The notes below the pieces were generated by a model. It searched no databases, was not told where the DNA came from, and worked only from the letters and a program-made list of their open reading frames with translations. DNA of 64,000 nt from the NCBI GenBank assembly GCA_964250765.1, contig CAXUHF010000003.1, forward strand, positions 45,259 through 109,258. Direction: 5' to 3'. The stretch's first letter is position 1; each line of letters begins with the position of its first letter. This document shows positions 50,348 through 58,621 of the stretch, one piece after another. A program made the position numbers and the translations under genes. This DNA comes from JBBQVS01 sp964250765 (lineage in GTDB: Bacteria; Chloroflexota; Ktedonobacteria; Ktedonobacterales; Ktedonobacteraceae).

Positions 50348-52045
50348 CTACGCCGCCGGGTGCAGGTTCAACATCACGATTTCAGCATCGGGATAGTCGA
50401 ATGGCGCGGGGGACGCATAGGCGTTGTTAGCTGAGGGCCAACCTGTGAAGCGGGCCGTGCTATATTCGTTCCAAGTCGCACCGTAGACAAGCGGAATGCT
50501 CGGTAGCTGCTCAACCATGATCTTCTGAATATTTGCAATCGCTTGCTGCTGCACACTCTGGTCAGTTGAGGTTGCATACTGGTTAAGCAGTGTATCGGTC
50601 GTAGAATCGCTCCAGCGTTCCCAGTTAGAAACTGCTGTCTGACCTACTGGTTTGGTGTTGGTGCTGTTCAACATCGAGTTGTAAAGGAAGTACGGCGTGG
50701 GACCTGCGTTTGTCCAAGAGATGGCGGTATCGAACGAACCTGTTTGCATCGCACTGTAGTAGGCGTTGTACGAGACCGCGTTTACCTTCGCGTCGATGCC
50801 GATCTTCTTGAGATTGTCTGCCATGATTTGACAGTCTGTCACCCAGTCTGTCCAACCATTGACAACATTGAGGTTAAAGGAAAGCTTTTTACCACTTGCA
50901 TCGGCATAGATACCGTCGCTGCCCTTCTTGAAGCCTGCGCTTTCAAGTAATTGCATCGACTTAGCGGTATCAATCGAAAATGCCGAGTTTGCATAAGTAG
51001 ATGAAAGGAAACTTTGATTAGAAGGTAACACAAGTGCAGTTGGGTTGGACACTGGCTCGTAGCCACTCTCGGCAACCTTGTACATTTGTTGACGATCAAG
51101 CGAGTCGCTGATTGCCTGGCGCACAGCAAGTTTATTAAATGGAGCCTTTGCAGTGTTCAGGTAGAGCATAACAACATTTCTCGCAGGGAACCAGTAGTGG
51201 TTGTGTGCAGGATCGCGGTTGACATAAGTCTTCTGTATATCAGGTGTAAACAGACCGGTCCAATCAAGTTGTCCCTGTGAGAGCACAAGTTCCGCACCTG
51301 TGTTTGAGTTAAATGACGGGTATTTCAACTCTGCAACCTCTGGCTTGCCAGGCTGCCAGTAATTAGGATTCTTTACGAAATCAACAAGCTGCGGTGTGAA
51401 TGATTTGAGTTTGAATGGACCCGTACCAACAGGATTTGTATTCGTATACTTTGTTGGATCACCTACACTCGACCAGAGATGTTTGGGCAGAATCCAGACC
51501 TGACCACCAAGATACCAGAGAATCGGTGTATAGGCTTTCTTGAATGTAACAGTGACCGTATTAGCATCAGGAGCAGCAACAGTATTAATATACTGCCAAA
51601 TACCACCACTGTCTGCGGCTGGATACTGCTTGATAGTATTCAGTGTAAACACTACATCATCTGATGTAAATGCTTGTCCGTCTGTCCATTTAACACCTTG
51701 ACGTAGGTGGAACGTCAAGCTCTTCGCATCACTTGCGAATGTATAACTTGATGCGAGCCATGGCTTAACACTACCATCCATACGATTAAAGAACAGGAGC
51801 GTCTCATACATGGGTCCCTGTACACCATCTAAAGCGGTGGGAGAATAAGGGCTAAAATTCTCGGTAAAGTCACCTTTAGGACTGGGGGCAATAGTGAGTA
51901 CTGCGTTTTTAGCACTACTCTTATTAGCACTACTTCCGCCACCACAAGCTGAAAGTAGCATGACAAGGACGACGAGACATGAGGTCACGATCATGCCTGT
52001 CCTGGTCTTAGTCCCAAAATTTACAGATAAAGGGGTAAAAGACAC
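50348..52045 (-). CDS. Lipoprotein substrate-binding protein of OppA/DppA type
   Basis: 565 aa. A signal peptide with lipobox (MIVTSCLVVLVMLLSAC, lipid-modified Cys followed by GGGSSANKSS) anchors it outside the membrane. The SBP family 5 fold is evident: LAS-SYTFASDAKSLTFHLRQGVKWTDGQAFTSDDVVFTLN, PVGTGPFKLKSFTPQ and FNLNVVNGWTDWVTDCQIMADNLKKIGIDAK. It binds the cargo for the downstream OppBCDF-type system. LacI control and the GH1 gene favour an oligosaccharide. Paralogous to the protein encoded at 58622. Confidence 0.88.
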   Translation of the reverse strand: MSFTPLSVNFGTKTRTGMIVTSCLVVLVMLLSACGGGSSANKSSAKNAVLTIAPSPKGDFTENFSPYSPTALDGVQGPMYETLLFFNRMDGSVKPWLASSYTFASDAKSLTFHLRQGVKWTDGQAFTSDDVVFTLNTIKQYPAADSGGIWQYINTVAAPDANTVTVTFKKAYTPILWYLGGQVWILPKHLWSSVGDPTKYTNTNPVGTGPFKLKSFTPQLVDFVKNPNYWQPGKPEVAELKYPSFNSNTGAELVLSQGQLDWTGLFTPDIQKTYVNRDPAHNHYWFPARNVVMLYLNTAKAPFNKLAVRQAISDSLDRQQMYKVAESGYEPVSNPTALVLPSNQSFLSSTYANSAFSIDTAKSMQLLESAGFKKGSDGIYADASGKKLSFNLNVVNGWTDWVTDCQIMADNLKKIGIDAKVNAVSYNAYYSAMQTGSFDTAISWTNAGPTPYFLYNSMLNSTNTKPVGQTAVSNWERWSDSTTDTLLNQYATSTDQSVQQQAIANIQKIMVEQLPSIPLVYGATWNEYSTARFTGWPSANNAYASPAPFDYPDAEIVMLNLHPAA

Positions 52046-52102
52046 GGAGAACCTCCTCGCGCTGGAACTGATGTACGAACATAAGCATGCCCGTACACAA
52101 AC

Positions 52103-52121
52103 AAGATCAATCGTTGATCTT
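52103..52121 (-). promoter_or_regulatory. Candidate operator upstream of the binding-protein gene
   Basis: Perfect inverted repeat AAGATCAA-TCG-TTGATCTT, 58 nt before the start of the binding-protein gene and directly downstream of the lacI-type gene. Size and symmetry suit a LacI-type dimer, but it does not match the repeat upstream of the regulator itself. Confidence 0.45.
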
Positions 52122-52156
52122 ACAAAGCAACAATGATTACAGCGAATACACGGACC

Positions 52157-53293
52157 TTACAAGGACACGTTCGAGGTTGGAAACGCGAGATGTTGAGTAG
52201 AACCACTAGAAGCACGCACTACAAGACTGGTAGCAAATTGAACACGAATAGGCTGCGCGTTATCGTTCGCACTACGACGCCCGACAGTGGATAGCTGGGG
52301 GGAAGCCAATCCACTGCCAGCACCAAGCACGGGTTGAGGAGTATCTAATAACGATAGCAGGACTTCAATACCACGCTGGCCCATTTCGTAGAAAGGTTGT
52401 CGCACGGTTGTAAGTGGCGGACGAATATGTGCAGAAGTCGAAATATCATCAAAGCCAACCAATGCAATGTCACTTGGAACATGTAAGTTATGTTCCTCAG
52501 CAGCAGCAAGCACGCCATAAGCCATTTGATCGTTCGCGGCGAAAATAGCGGTAGGCCGTTGCTCTTCTGACAGAGCAAAGAATGTGTTTGCCGCGCTACG
52601 ACCACCATTAGGCTGAAATTCACCCTCCATAACCAGCTTTTCATCCAATGGGATGCCTGCCTCCATTAATGCTTGCTGATATCCTTCGTAGCGTTCACGT
52701 GAACAAAGGTAGCGCATTGGACCTTGAATATGCGCAATCCGTCTGTGACCGAGACTCAGCAGGTGGCGTACAGCGTCATAACTACCTGTGTGATTATCAG
52801 CACCTACCCATGGAATCACCGCATCCGGCAGTTCCTGGTCATCAATGACGACAACTGGAAATCCATTTTTATGCAATTCAGCGAGGTGATGCACCGACTC
52901 ACCCATGAACATTGCAAGGACGCCAGCCGTCAGCTTTGTCGCCAGAATATTGTCGATGACGTGACTCTTGTCCTCATCATGCATTGTACGGTAGGCACTG
53001 TATAACACAAGTTCATAGGGTGTTTGCTCAATGGTTTCAGCGACTCCACGTAGCACGTCCTGAATAAAGGGTTGCGTAAAAGAAGGAATAAGCACACCGA
53101 GCAGACGGCTCTTTCCACGTGCCAGATTGGAGGCGGTAGCACTGGGAACAAAATTTTGCTCTTCGACGATACGTAAGATACGTTCACGTGTCTTTGGGTC
53201 CACGTCTGGCTTGCGATTTAGGACACGCGATACTGTGGCTTTCGACACACCTGCCAGCCGAGCAATATTGTCAATAGTAGGCTTCCCCGACAT
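52157..53293 (-). CDS. LacI-family transcriptional regulator
   Basis: 378 aa. The headpiece TIDNIARLAGVSKATVSRVLNRKPDVDPKTRERILRIVEE (residues 5-45) is a textbook LacI helix-turn-helix with hinge; the rest is a periplasmic-binding-like sensor, ending in DIALVGFDDISTSAHIRPPLTTVRQP. A tail of about 45 residues after the usual end (from QPVLGAGSGLASPQ) is longer than most. It precedes the ABC operon on the same strand and probably represses it until the oligosaccharide is present. Good SD (TAGGAG). Confidence 0.9.
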   Translation of the reverse strand: MSGKPTIDNIARLAGVSKATVSRVLNRKPDVDPKTRERILRIVEEQNFVPSATASNLARGKSRLLGVLIPSFTQPFIQDVLRGVAETIEQTPYELVLYSAYRTMHDEDKSHVIDNILATKLTAGVLAMFMGESVHHLAELHKNGFPVVVIDDQELPDAVIPWVGADNHTGSYDAVRHLLSLGHRRIAHIQGPMRYLCSRERYEGYQQALMEAGIPLDEKLVMEGEFQPNGGRSAANTFFALSEEQRPTAIFAANDQMAYGVLAAAEEHNLHVPSDIALVGFDDISTSAHIRPPLTTVRQPFYEMGQRGIEVLLSLLDTPQPVLGAGSGLASPQLSTVGRRSANDNAQPIRVQFATSLVVRASSGSTQHLAFPTSNVSL

Positions 53294-53322
53294 ACAATAC
53301 TCCTACACGTTGCTACGCGAAC

Positions 53323-53358
53323 GTAACCGCTTCCGTAACCGCTTCCGGTATCGGTTAC
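53323..53358 (-). promoter_or_regulatory. Repeated GTAACCGCTTCC operator-like element upstream of lacI-type gene
   Basis: GTAACCGCTTCC occurs twice in tandem (53323 and 53335), and the second copy is part of an inverted repeat GTAACCG...CGGTTAC (53335-53358). Located 30-65 nt before the regulator start, consistent with autoregulation by the LacI-type protein. Confidence 0.5.
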
Positions 53359-53448
53359 AGGTAAGTATACTGATAAGAAGAGATGCTGTCAAGAGTTTTT
53401 GTAAGTCCTCTTTTTTTCTCTTGTAGGTTAGAGACAAATCCATCATTT

Positions 53449-55068
53449 CTAGTTATAAAGTTGTTGACTAAGATACATTCCTGGAATGCTTACAGGCAAA
53501 TGTCCTTGCGCTTGTACCTCTCCGAATAGCACACGGGCGACAGCAGCAAAGGCTGGTCTTGTGTATTCGTAGGTAACGAGGTAGGTGCCAAGTTCTGGAA
53601 AGGCGAGTAGGTCATAAGGGTTGTAGGCGGCGATACCGATTACGGTTTTACCCGTATGAAGTATCTGCTGTACGATATGGCCTTGATAGGAGTCCTGGTT
53701 TGCATTCGCTGTGACAACTATCACAAGATCGGCTCTAGCAATCGCTTGCTGAAGTTTTGCGGCCTCCATGTGCATCGTCTGCTCTGTAATTGTCAGTGTC
53801 TCTACATGCGAATGACGTTGCTGCACATGCTCTATTAGCGCGTCACCAGCAAAATCTGTATCGACAGCCCCGCTAAAGATTGTAGGCTGTAGGAAAAGTA
53901 GCAGAAGCTGTTGTTTCGCTTGCAAATGCAAGGGCAGAAGTTTTTCTTCGTCTCGCACAAGTGTTGTCGAGCGTGCGTAAGCGTTGTCGCGTAGATGTTG
54001 ATGGGTTTCGTTGCTAATAATGGCGAGGCCATTGCTCGATAATGCATTCCAAGAAAGTGTACGTGCTTTGAGTTGTAGGACGCGTTCGGCGGCATTCTGT
54101 ATTCTCTCGTTCGTGAGCGTGCCATCACGAAGGGCGGCATGTATGGCTTCGATGCCACTTTTTTGTAATGCAAAGTGATGGGAGATTAATACGAGATCGA
54201 CACCCGCTTGCAAAGCCTTGATTGTCCCTTGCTCCACGCCCACGATATCAGAAACCGCACGCATCTCCATACAGTCAGAGACAATTACTCCTTGAAAGCC
54301 CAGGCGTTCGCGCAGTAGTTGTGTCACAATTTCATACGAGATCGTAGCAGGTAACATTTCACCCTGCATCAAGAGGGGTAGATACATGTGTGCAGTCATG
54401 ATAGCGTCTGCACCCGCCTCGATAGCGCGTTTGAACGGTATCAATTCTACCGCATCGAGCCGCTCTAAGTTGTAAGGAATGGTCGGTAATGCGAGGTGAG
54501 AATCAACGGCAGTATCACCGTGTCCTGGGAAATGCTTGAGCGTCGCGATGATACCTGCGTCATGATAGCCCTTGACCATTGCAGAGCCGAGACGTGCTAC
54601 TAACTCAGGGTCTTCGCCAAAGGAGCGCACACCGATTACAGGGTTTGTCGGATTATTATTGACATCGACATCGGGGGCGAGGTTCATATTAATGCCAAGT
54701 GCCTTGAGTTCATGGCCCGTTGCGAGAGCAACGTCGTAGGCAATCTGTTCCGACCCAATCGCACCAAGAGCCATGTTGCCTGGAAAAATAGTGGCATGCT
54801 GTCCGAAGCGGCGCACCATACCATTTTCCTGGTCGATCATAATCAACAACGGCATACGGTGCCCTGCCTCACGTGCAAGTTGCTGTAGATACTGCGTGAG
54901 TTCATAGACCTGCTGGATATCCTGAATATTTCGCTTGAAGAGAATGATATTGCCGATGTGATACCTTTGAATCAGATCAATAGTTTCTTGCGATGGCATA
55001 GGCTCGAAAAAGCCAATCGCTAGCACCTGTCCGATTTGCTCTTCAAGCGTCATTGTATAACTCTGCAT
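53449..55068 (-). CDS. nagZ: GH3 beta-N-acetylglucosaminidase (NagZ-like)
   Basis: 539 aa. The catalytic His/Asp dyad motif of NagZ-type GH3 enzymes is present in ATLKHFPGHGDTAVDSHLALP (K178-H179, H183, D185), and the nucleophile is D265 in VIVSDCMEM. IDQENGMVRRFG and NMNLAPDVDVNNNP are also conserved. A C-terminal second domain (about 370-535) makes it longer than E. coli NagZ. It cuts GlcNAc from chitooligosaccharides or muropeptides; no signal peptide is seen. Encoded 22 nt after the GlcNAc kinase gene, in line with release followed by phosphorylation. Confidence 0.9.
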   Translation of the reverse strand: MQSYTMTLEEQIGQVLAIGFFEPMPSQETIDLIQRYHIGNIILFKRNIQDIQQVYELTQYLQQLAREAGHRMPLLIMIDQENGMVRRFGQHATIFPGNMALGAIGSEQIAYDVALATGHELKALGINMNLAPDVDVNNNPTNPVIGVRSFGEDPELVARLGSAMVKGYHDAGIIATLKHFPGHGDTAVDSHLALPTIPYNLERLDAVELIPFKRAIEAGADAIMTAHMYLPLLMQGEMLPATISYEIVTQLLRERLGFQGVIVSDCMEMRAVSDIVGVEQGTIKALQAGVDLVLISHHFALQKSGIEAIHAALRDGTLTNERIQNAAERVLQLKARTLSWNALSSNGLAIISNETHQHLRDNAYARSTTLVRDEEKLLPLHLQAKQQLLLLFLQPTIFSGAVDTDFAGDALIEHVQQRHSHVETLTITEQTMHMEAAKLQQAIARADLVIVVTANANQDSYQGHIVQQILHTGKTVIGIAAYNPYDLLAFPELGTYLVTYEYTRPAFAAVARVLFGEVQAQGHLPVSIPGMYLSQQLYN

Positions 55069-55090
55069 CTCTTTTCTTCTCCTCGACTGG

Positions 55091-56139
55091 TTAGAGTGTT
55101 ATCGCCGCATAAGCAGCACTAAGCGCAGGATGTTCGGCATGTAGAATAGGGCCAATAGTGTGTTCTTGTTGAAGACGACGGAGGACATGGCCGCGAAGAA
55201 AGTCATCATGAAGCAACAAGCCACCACCGAGCACGATAGGTAGTTGTGATATGGGAGGCGCAACTGTTTGTACAAGTAGCGCAAGTTCGTCTGCAGCCTG
55301 CTCGATGATCTTTAACGCGACCTGATCACCTCGCTGTGCTGCTTCAGTGACGCATGTAGCAACCTGAGCAATCCTTGCTTTGTTATCGACAGTGTACACG
55401 GCGTCAAGAAGGTCTTCTGCTGTGCGTAGGTGCCAGTGCTCTAAGATGAGATCGAGCAGAAGCGTGGCTTCACCACGTCCGTCCGCTGCTCTTACAACTG
55501 CTTGCAAGCCTCGGCGTCCAATGTCGTAACCACTGCCCTCGTCGCCTAGAATATGACCCCATCCGCCAACTCTTGTAACGGTGCCATCTTGAGCACGTGC
55601 TAACGCTATTGATCCCGTGCCTACGATCAAAACAAGGCCAGCGTCTTTACCCAATGCACTCAGAAGCAGTTCGGCATCGTTCGTTATCAGAACGAATGCG
55701 GCAAGTTCTTGTAGATATGAACTAAGCAATGTAGCATCAGAAGGGCGGTCAATGCCTGCAAGTCCCAACCACGCCTTTGTCAGTGGTAACNNNNNNNNNN
55801 NNNNNNNNNNNNNNNNNNNNNNNNNNNNNNNNNNNNNNNNNNNNNNNNNNNNNNNNNNNNNNNNNNNNNNNNNNNNNNNNNNNNNNNNNNATCAGAAGGG
55901 CGGTCAATGCCTGCAAGTCCCAACCACGCCTTTGTCAGTGGTAACGAGCAGGAAATTTCGCTGGTTGCTTGCATAACTGCATCACGGATATTGTGTAATG
56001 CTCGATCAAGCCCGATAGCAGCATAATTCGCGCTTCCTGCAAGCCCACGTCCACATTCGCGTCCCTGCGCATTGACGACAATTGCAAGCGTTTTACTCCC
56101 ACCACCATCGACACCGAGGTAATACGATTCGGTTGACAT
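55091..56139 (-). CDS. nagK: N-acetylglucosamine kinase (BadF/BadG family), split by a false scaffold gap
   Basis: The start MSTESYYLGVDGGGSKTLA (phosphate-1 loop DGGGSKT at 11-17) and the remainder ATLLSSYLQELAAFVLITNDAE, VLIVGTGSIALARA, GWGHILGDEGSGYDIGRRGL and LPIVLGGGLLLHDD make up a BadF/BcrA-type sugar kinase. One hundred N (55791-55890) interrupt it, but the 55 bases before the gap (55736-55790) are repeated exactly after it (55891-55945). Removing the gap and one copy gives an uninterrupted 297-codon gene, so the break is an assembly artefact. Makes GlcNAc-6-phosphate for NagA. Confidence 0.9.
55736..55945. other. Scaffold gap with duplicated contig ends
   Basis: 55 identical bases flank a run of 100 N. 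The two contigs overlap and should have been joined; the N run is an arbitrary placeholder. Confidence 0.92.
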
Positions 56140-56166
56140 CGTAGGTTGCTCTCCTTGAGATGTGTT

Positions 56167-56913
56167 TTATGAGAGCAATTGCTCACGTTTCATGCTGGTA
56201 TAGAAGGTGTACTTACTACCGCAGTAAGTGGCCTTGGCATATTCAATTGGTGTGTCTCGGTCGGTATAGGTTGTGCGTCGTGTTAACAAGACGGGGCTGG
56301 CGATGGCGAGATTGAGGAGATGTGCCTCATCCTCTCCTGCTACACTCGCCTCTAGTTCTTGCTCTGCCTCTACCAGCGAAATACCATATTTTGTCTCAAG
56401 TGTGCGATACAACGAAGAACTGGCGAAATCTTCTTCTAACAATCGCTCACAAGCTGGGAAGTGAAGTTGAGAGAGTTCGATAGCAAGTGGCTCACCATCC
56501 GCGAGGCGAAGCCGTTGCAGACAATAGATCATCTGCTCAGGCTCGATACGCAAACGTTCAGCCGTTATTTTATCGGCGGGGCGCATCTCTGCTGAGAGGA
56601 CCTTCGTGCCTGGACGTTGTCCACGCGCCTTAATATCTTCGGTAAAGCCTGTGAGATGAATCAGTTGCTGAGTGATTTTGTGCTGACTCACAAAGGTGCC
56701 TTTACCTTGTTCTCGATAAAACAGTCCTTCATTCACTAGTTCGGTAATTGCTTGTCGAGCCGTCATACGGCTAATGCCATACAACTCGCCCAATTCGCGT
56801 TCAGACGGAATGAGTTCGCCGGGTTTCCACTCGCCAACACGAATCTTCTCGCGCATAATCTCTTTTAGCTGATAATAGCGCGGCAAAGGGCTTTTTCTGA
56901 AAATAGTACTCAT
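56167..56913 (-). CDS. nagR: GntR/HutC-family regulator of amino-sugar use (NagR/DasR-like)
   Basis: 248 aa. The winged helix domain (PRYYQLKEIMREKI...GELIPSERELGELYGISRMTARQAITELVNEGLFYREQGKGTFVS, residues 10-75) and the UTRA effector domain (LTGFTEDIKARGQRPGTKVL ... PIEYAKATYCGSKYTFY) are complete, the combination seen in NagR/YvoA and DasR, which respond to GlcNAc-6-P or GlcN-6-P. It heads a minus-strand unit with nagK and nagZ and is divergent from nagA. Two TGGTYTATTGTATAGACCA operators lie in the divergent region. Confidence 0.88.
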   Translation of the reverse strand: MSTIFRKSPLPRYYQLKEIMREKIRVGEWKPGELIPSERELGELYGISRMTARQAITELVNEGLFYREQGKGTFVSQHKITQQLIHLTGFTEDIKARGQRPGTKVLSAEMRPADKITAERLRIEPEQMIYCLQRLRLADGEPLAIELSQLHFPACERLLEEDFASSSLYRTLETKYGISLVEAEQELEASVAGEDEAHLLNLAIASPVLLTRRTTYTDRDTPIEYAKATYCGSKYTFYTSMKREQLLS

Positions 56914-56977
56914 GCCTCAACTCCAGACTTCTCAACAAGACACATCACAGTGATAATGAAAACGCCTACAAGCAGAA

Positions 56978-56996
56978 TGGTTTATTGTATAGACCA
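56978..56996. promoter_or_regulatory. NagR/DasR-type operator 1
   Basis: TGGTTTATTGTATAGACCA, differing at a single base from the operator at 57125. The TGGTCTA/TAGACCA half-sites match the dre site recognised by HutC-family NagR/DasR proteins. Positioned 65 nt upstream of the gntR start. Confidence 0.7.
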
Positions 56997-57124
56997 GTTC
57001 TATGATGCTATACTTTGCTTCATACGTCAAGTCTAGTACGAATATTGAACACCGTAACCATGATGCTCAGGATGGTAATGATATGGAGTTTACCGTAGCG
57101 ATTCTATGTTCTTAATGGTATACT

Positions 57125-57143
57125 TGGTCTATTGTATAGACCA
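57125..57143. promoter_or_regulatory. NagR/DasR-type operator 2
   Basis: TGGTCTATTGTATAGACCA, a palindrome with perfect TGGTCTA/TAGACCA arms, 53 nt before the nagA start. The 282-nt region between gntR and nagA contains nothing else recognisable apart from operator 1. Confidence 0.75.
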
Positions 57144-57195
57144 CTTTAGTATAGCATACGAATGTTGTTGTTATTCAAAGAGGAATAGGTGTTGA

Positions 57196-58401
57196 ATGCA
57201 GTTTACTTTGCGTGGTGCTCGTCTCGTAGACGCGACTATGGACCGAGCCGATAGTGCTGTTATGATTGACGGGGCGTCTATTCAGGGAATTGAAACGGAT
57301 GATAGAAGAGGGCAGCAGGTTATCGATGTCTCAGATGCGATCATCACGCCTGGTTTTGTCGAGGTCCATACGCACGGCGGTGGCGGCTTTAATTTGCATA
57401 CATGTGATGTAGAGGAAATAACTTCATATGCGCGCTGGATACCCTCAACAGGCGTTACCTCTTTTTTGATAGCAGTCGTCGGCGCAACTCACGCACTACC
57501 AGAGCAACAACTACATACAGCAGTTACCGCAATTGAGCAGCAGAATAGAGGATTGGCGGAGCCGCTCGGCATTCACCTTGAAGGGCCATATATTAGCGAG
57601 AAGCGGCGTGGTGCTCATCCTTCAGAGTGGTTACGGCTTCCAAATGAGCAAGAGACACAGCGTATACTCGAACTCACAAAGAATTGTTTGCGTATAGTCA
57701 CACTCGCTCCTGAGTTACCAGGAGCCGAACAGATGTTACGTCAACTCGTAGAGGCGCATGTCACCGTAAGTATTGGGCATACAGACGCTATCTATGAGCA
57801 AGTACAGGCAGCAATTGAACTTGGTGTTACACATGCCACTCACTGTTTTAATGCAATGCGCCCACTCCTGCACCGTGAACCAGGACCAATTGCCGCCATC
57901 GCACAGGCACCACAGGTACTGGGAGAGGTTATCACCGATGGAGTGCACGTACATCCAGCGGTGCTAGAAATGCTTGTGAGAATGCTAGGGCCAGAACGTC
58001 TCATCGTTATCACGGATGCGCAAGCCATCGCAGGACTTCATGATAACGGAGAAGCGTTCGCGTTCGCTGGACAGCTGGTGCATGTGATTGATGGAGCCGC
58101 TTGTCTCGCTGATGGCACACTTGCGGGTAGTATCCTCACTATGGATCAGGCATTACGCAACATGCTAGCAATGTCGCACGTCTCATTGCAGGATGCCGTC
58201 AGGATGTTAACGCTCAACCCTGCTCTGTCAGCAGGGTATGCTCAACGTAAAGGCAGATTGCGAGCAGGTTACGATGCAGACCTACTCATCTTCGACTCTT
58301 CGCTCACGCTGCAGGCTACACTCTGCCGCGGTCAACTCGCATTTGTCAGCGAGGACTGGAAACAGCGTTTCATGAACGTTCTATCCTCACAACTTATCTA
58401 G
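57196..58401 (+). CDS. nagA: N-acetylglucosamine-6-phosphate deacetylase
   Basis: 401 aa amidohydrolase. GFVEVHTHGGGGFN has the H-x-H metal pair (H58, H60), GIHLEGPYISEKRRGAH the bridging glutamate, SIGHTDAIYEQ and THATHCFNAMRPLLHREPG the next histidines, and VITDAQAIAGLHDN the catalytic Asp. The substrate loops are the standard NagA type. It removes acetate from GlcNAc-6-P made by the kinase encoded on the other strand. SD AGAGGAATAGG upstream. Start by position and family length. Confidence 0.93.
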   Translation: MQFTLRGARLVDATMDRADSAVMIDGASIQGIETDDRRGQQVIDVSDAIITPGFVEVHTHGGGGFNLHTCDVEEITSYARWIPSTGVTSFLIAVVGATHALPEQQLHTAVTAIEQQNRGLAEPLGIHLEGPYISEKRRGAHPSEWLRLPNEQETQRILELTKNCLRIVTLAPELPGAEQMLRQLVEAHVTVSIGHTDAIYEQVQAAIELGVTHATHCFNAMRPLLHREPGPIAAIAQAPQVLGEVITDGVHVHPAVLEMLVRMLGPERLIVITDAQAIAGLHDNGEAFAFAGQLVHVIDGAACLADGTLAGSILTMDQALRNMLAMSHVSLQDAVRMLTLNPALSAGYAQRKGRLRAGYDADLLIFDSSLTLQATLCRGQLAFVSEDWKQRFMNVLSSQLI

Positions 58402-58443
58402 TGGTATAGATGTCTTGACAAATAGACCAGAACGGTGTACCAT
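58402..58443 (+). promoter_or_regulatory. Promoter with NagR half-sites before the second binding-protein gene
   Basis: TTGACA (58415-58420) and TACCAT (58438-58443) are separated by 17 nt, a good -35/-10 pair. TGGTATAGA (58402-58410) and AATAGACCA (58421-58429) flank or overlap it, resembling the two NagR half-sites but more widely spaced. Suggests the transporter is in the same regulon as nagA. Confidence 0.5.
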
Positions 58444-58621
58444 TTCTTACATCAGCTTCATCGGAATATTGAGATGTAACAAGTATTATCTGGACGGTAA
58501 GAAAGGAGAGTTTTTATACGCCGTAGAGGTTTCACGTTCTTATCTGCGTTTTTTAGTCGATTACATATTTTTAGCGATGTAACAACATACTTGAGTTACG
58601 AAAGTTAGGAGATCTCCCCCT

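Noticed and set aside
55617..56139. Two separate partial BadF-type kinase genes
   Set aside because: The duplicated 55 bases on each side of the N run show one gene split by a false gap.
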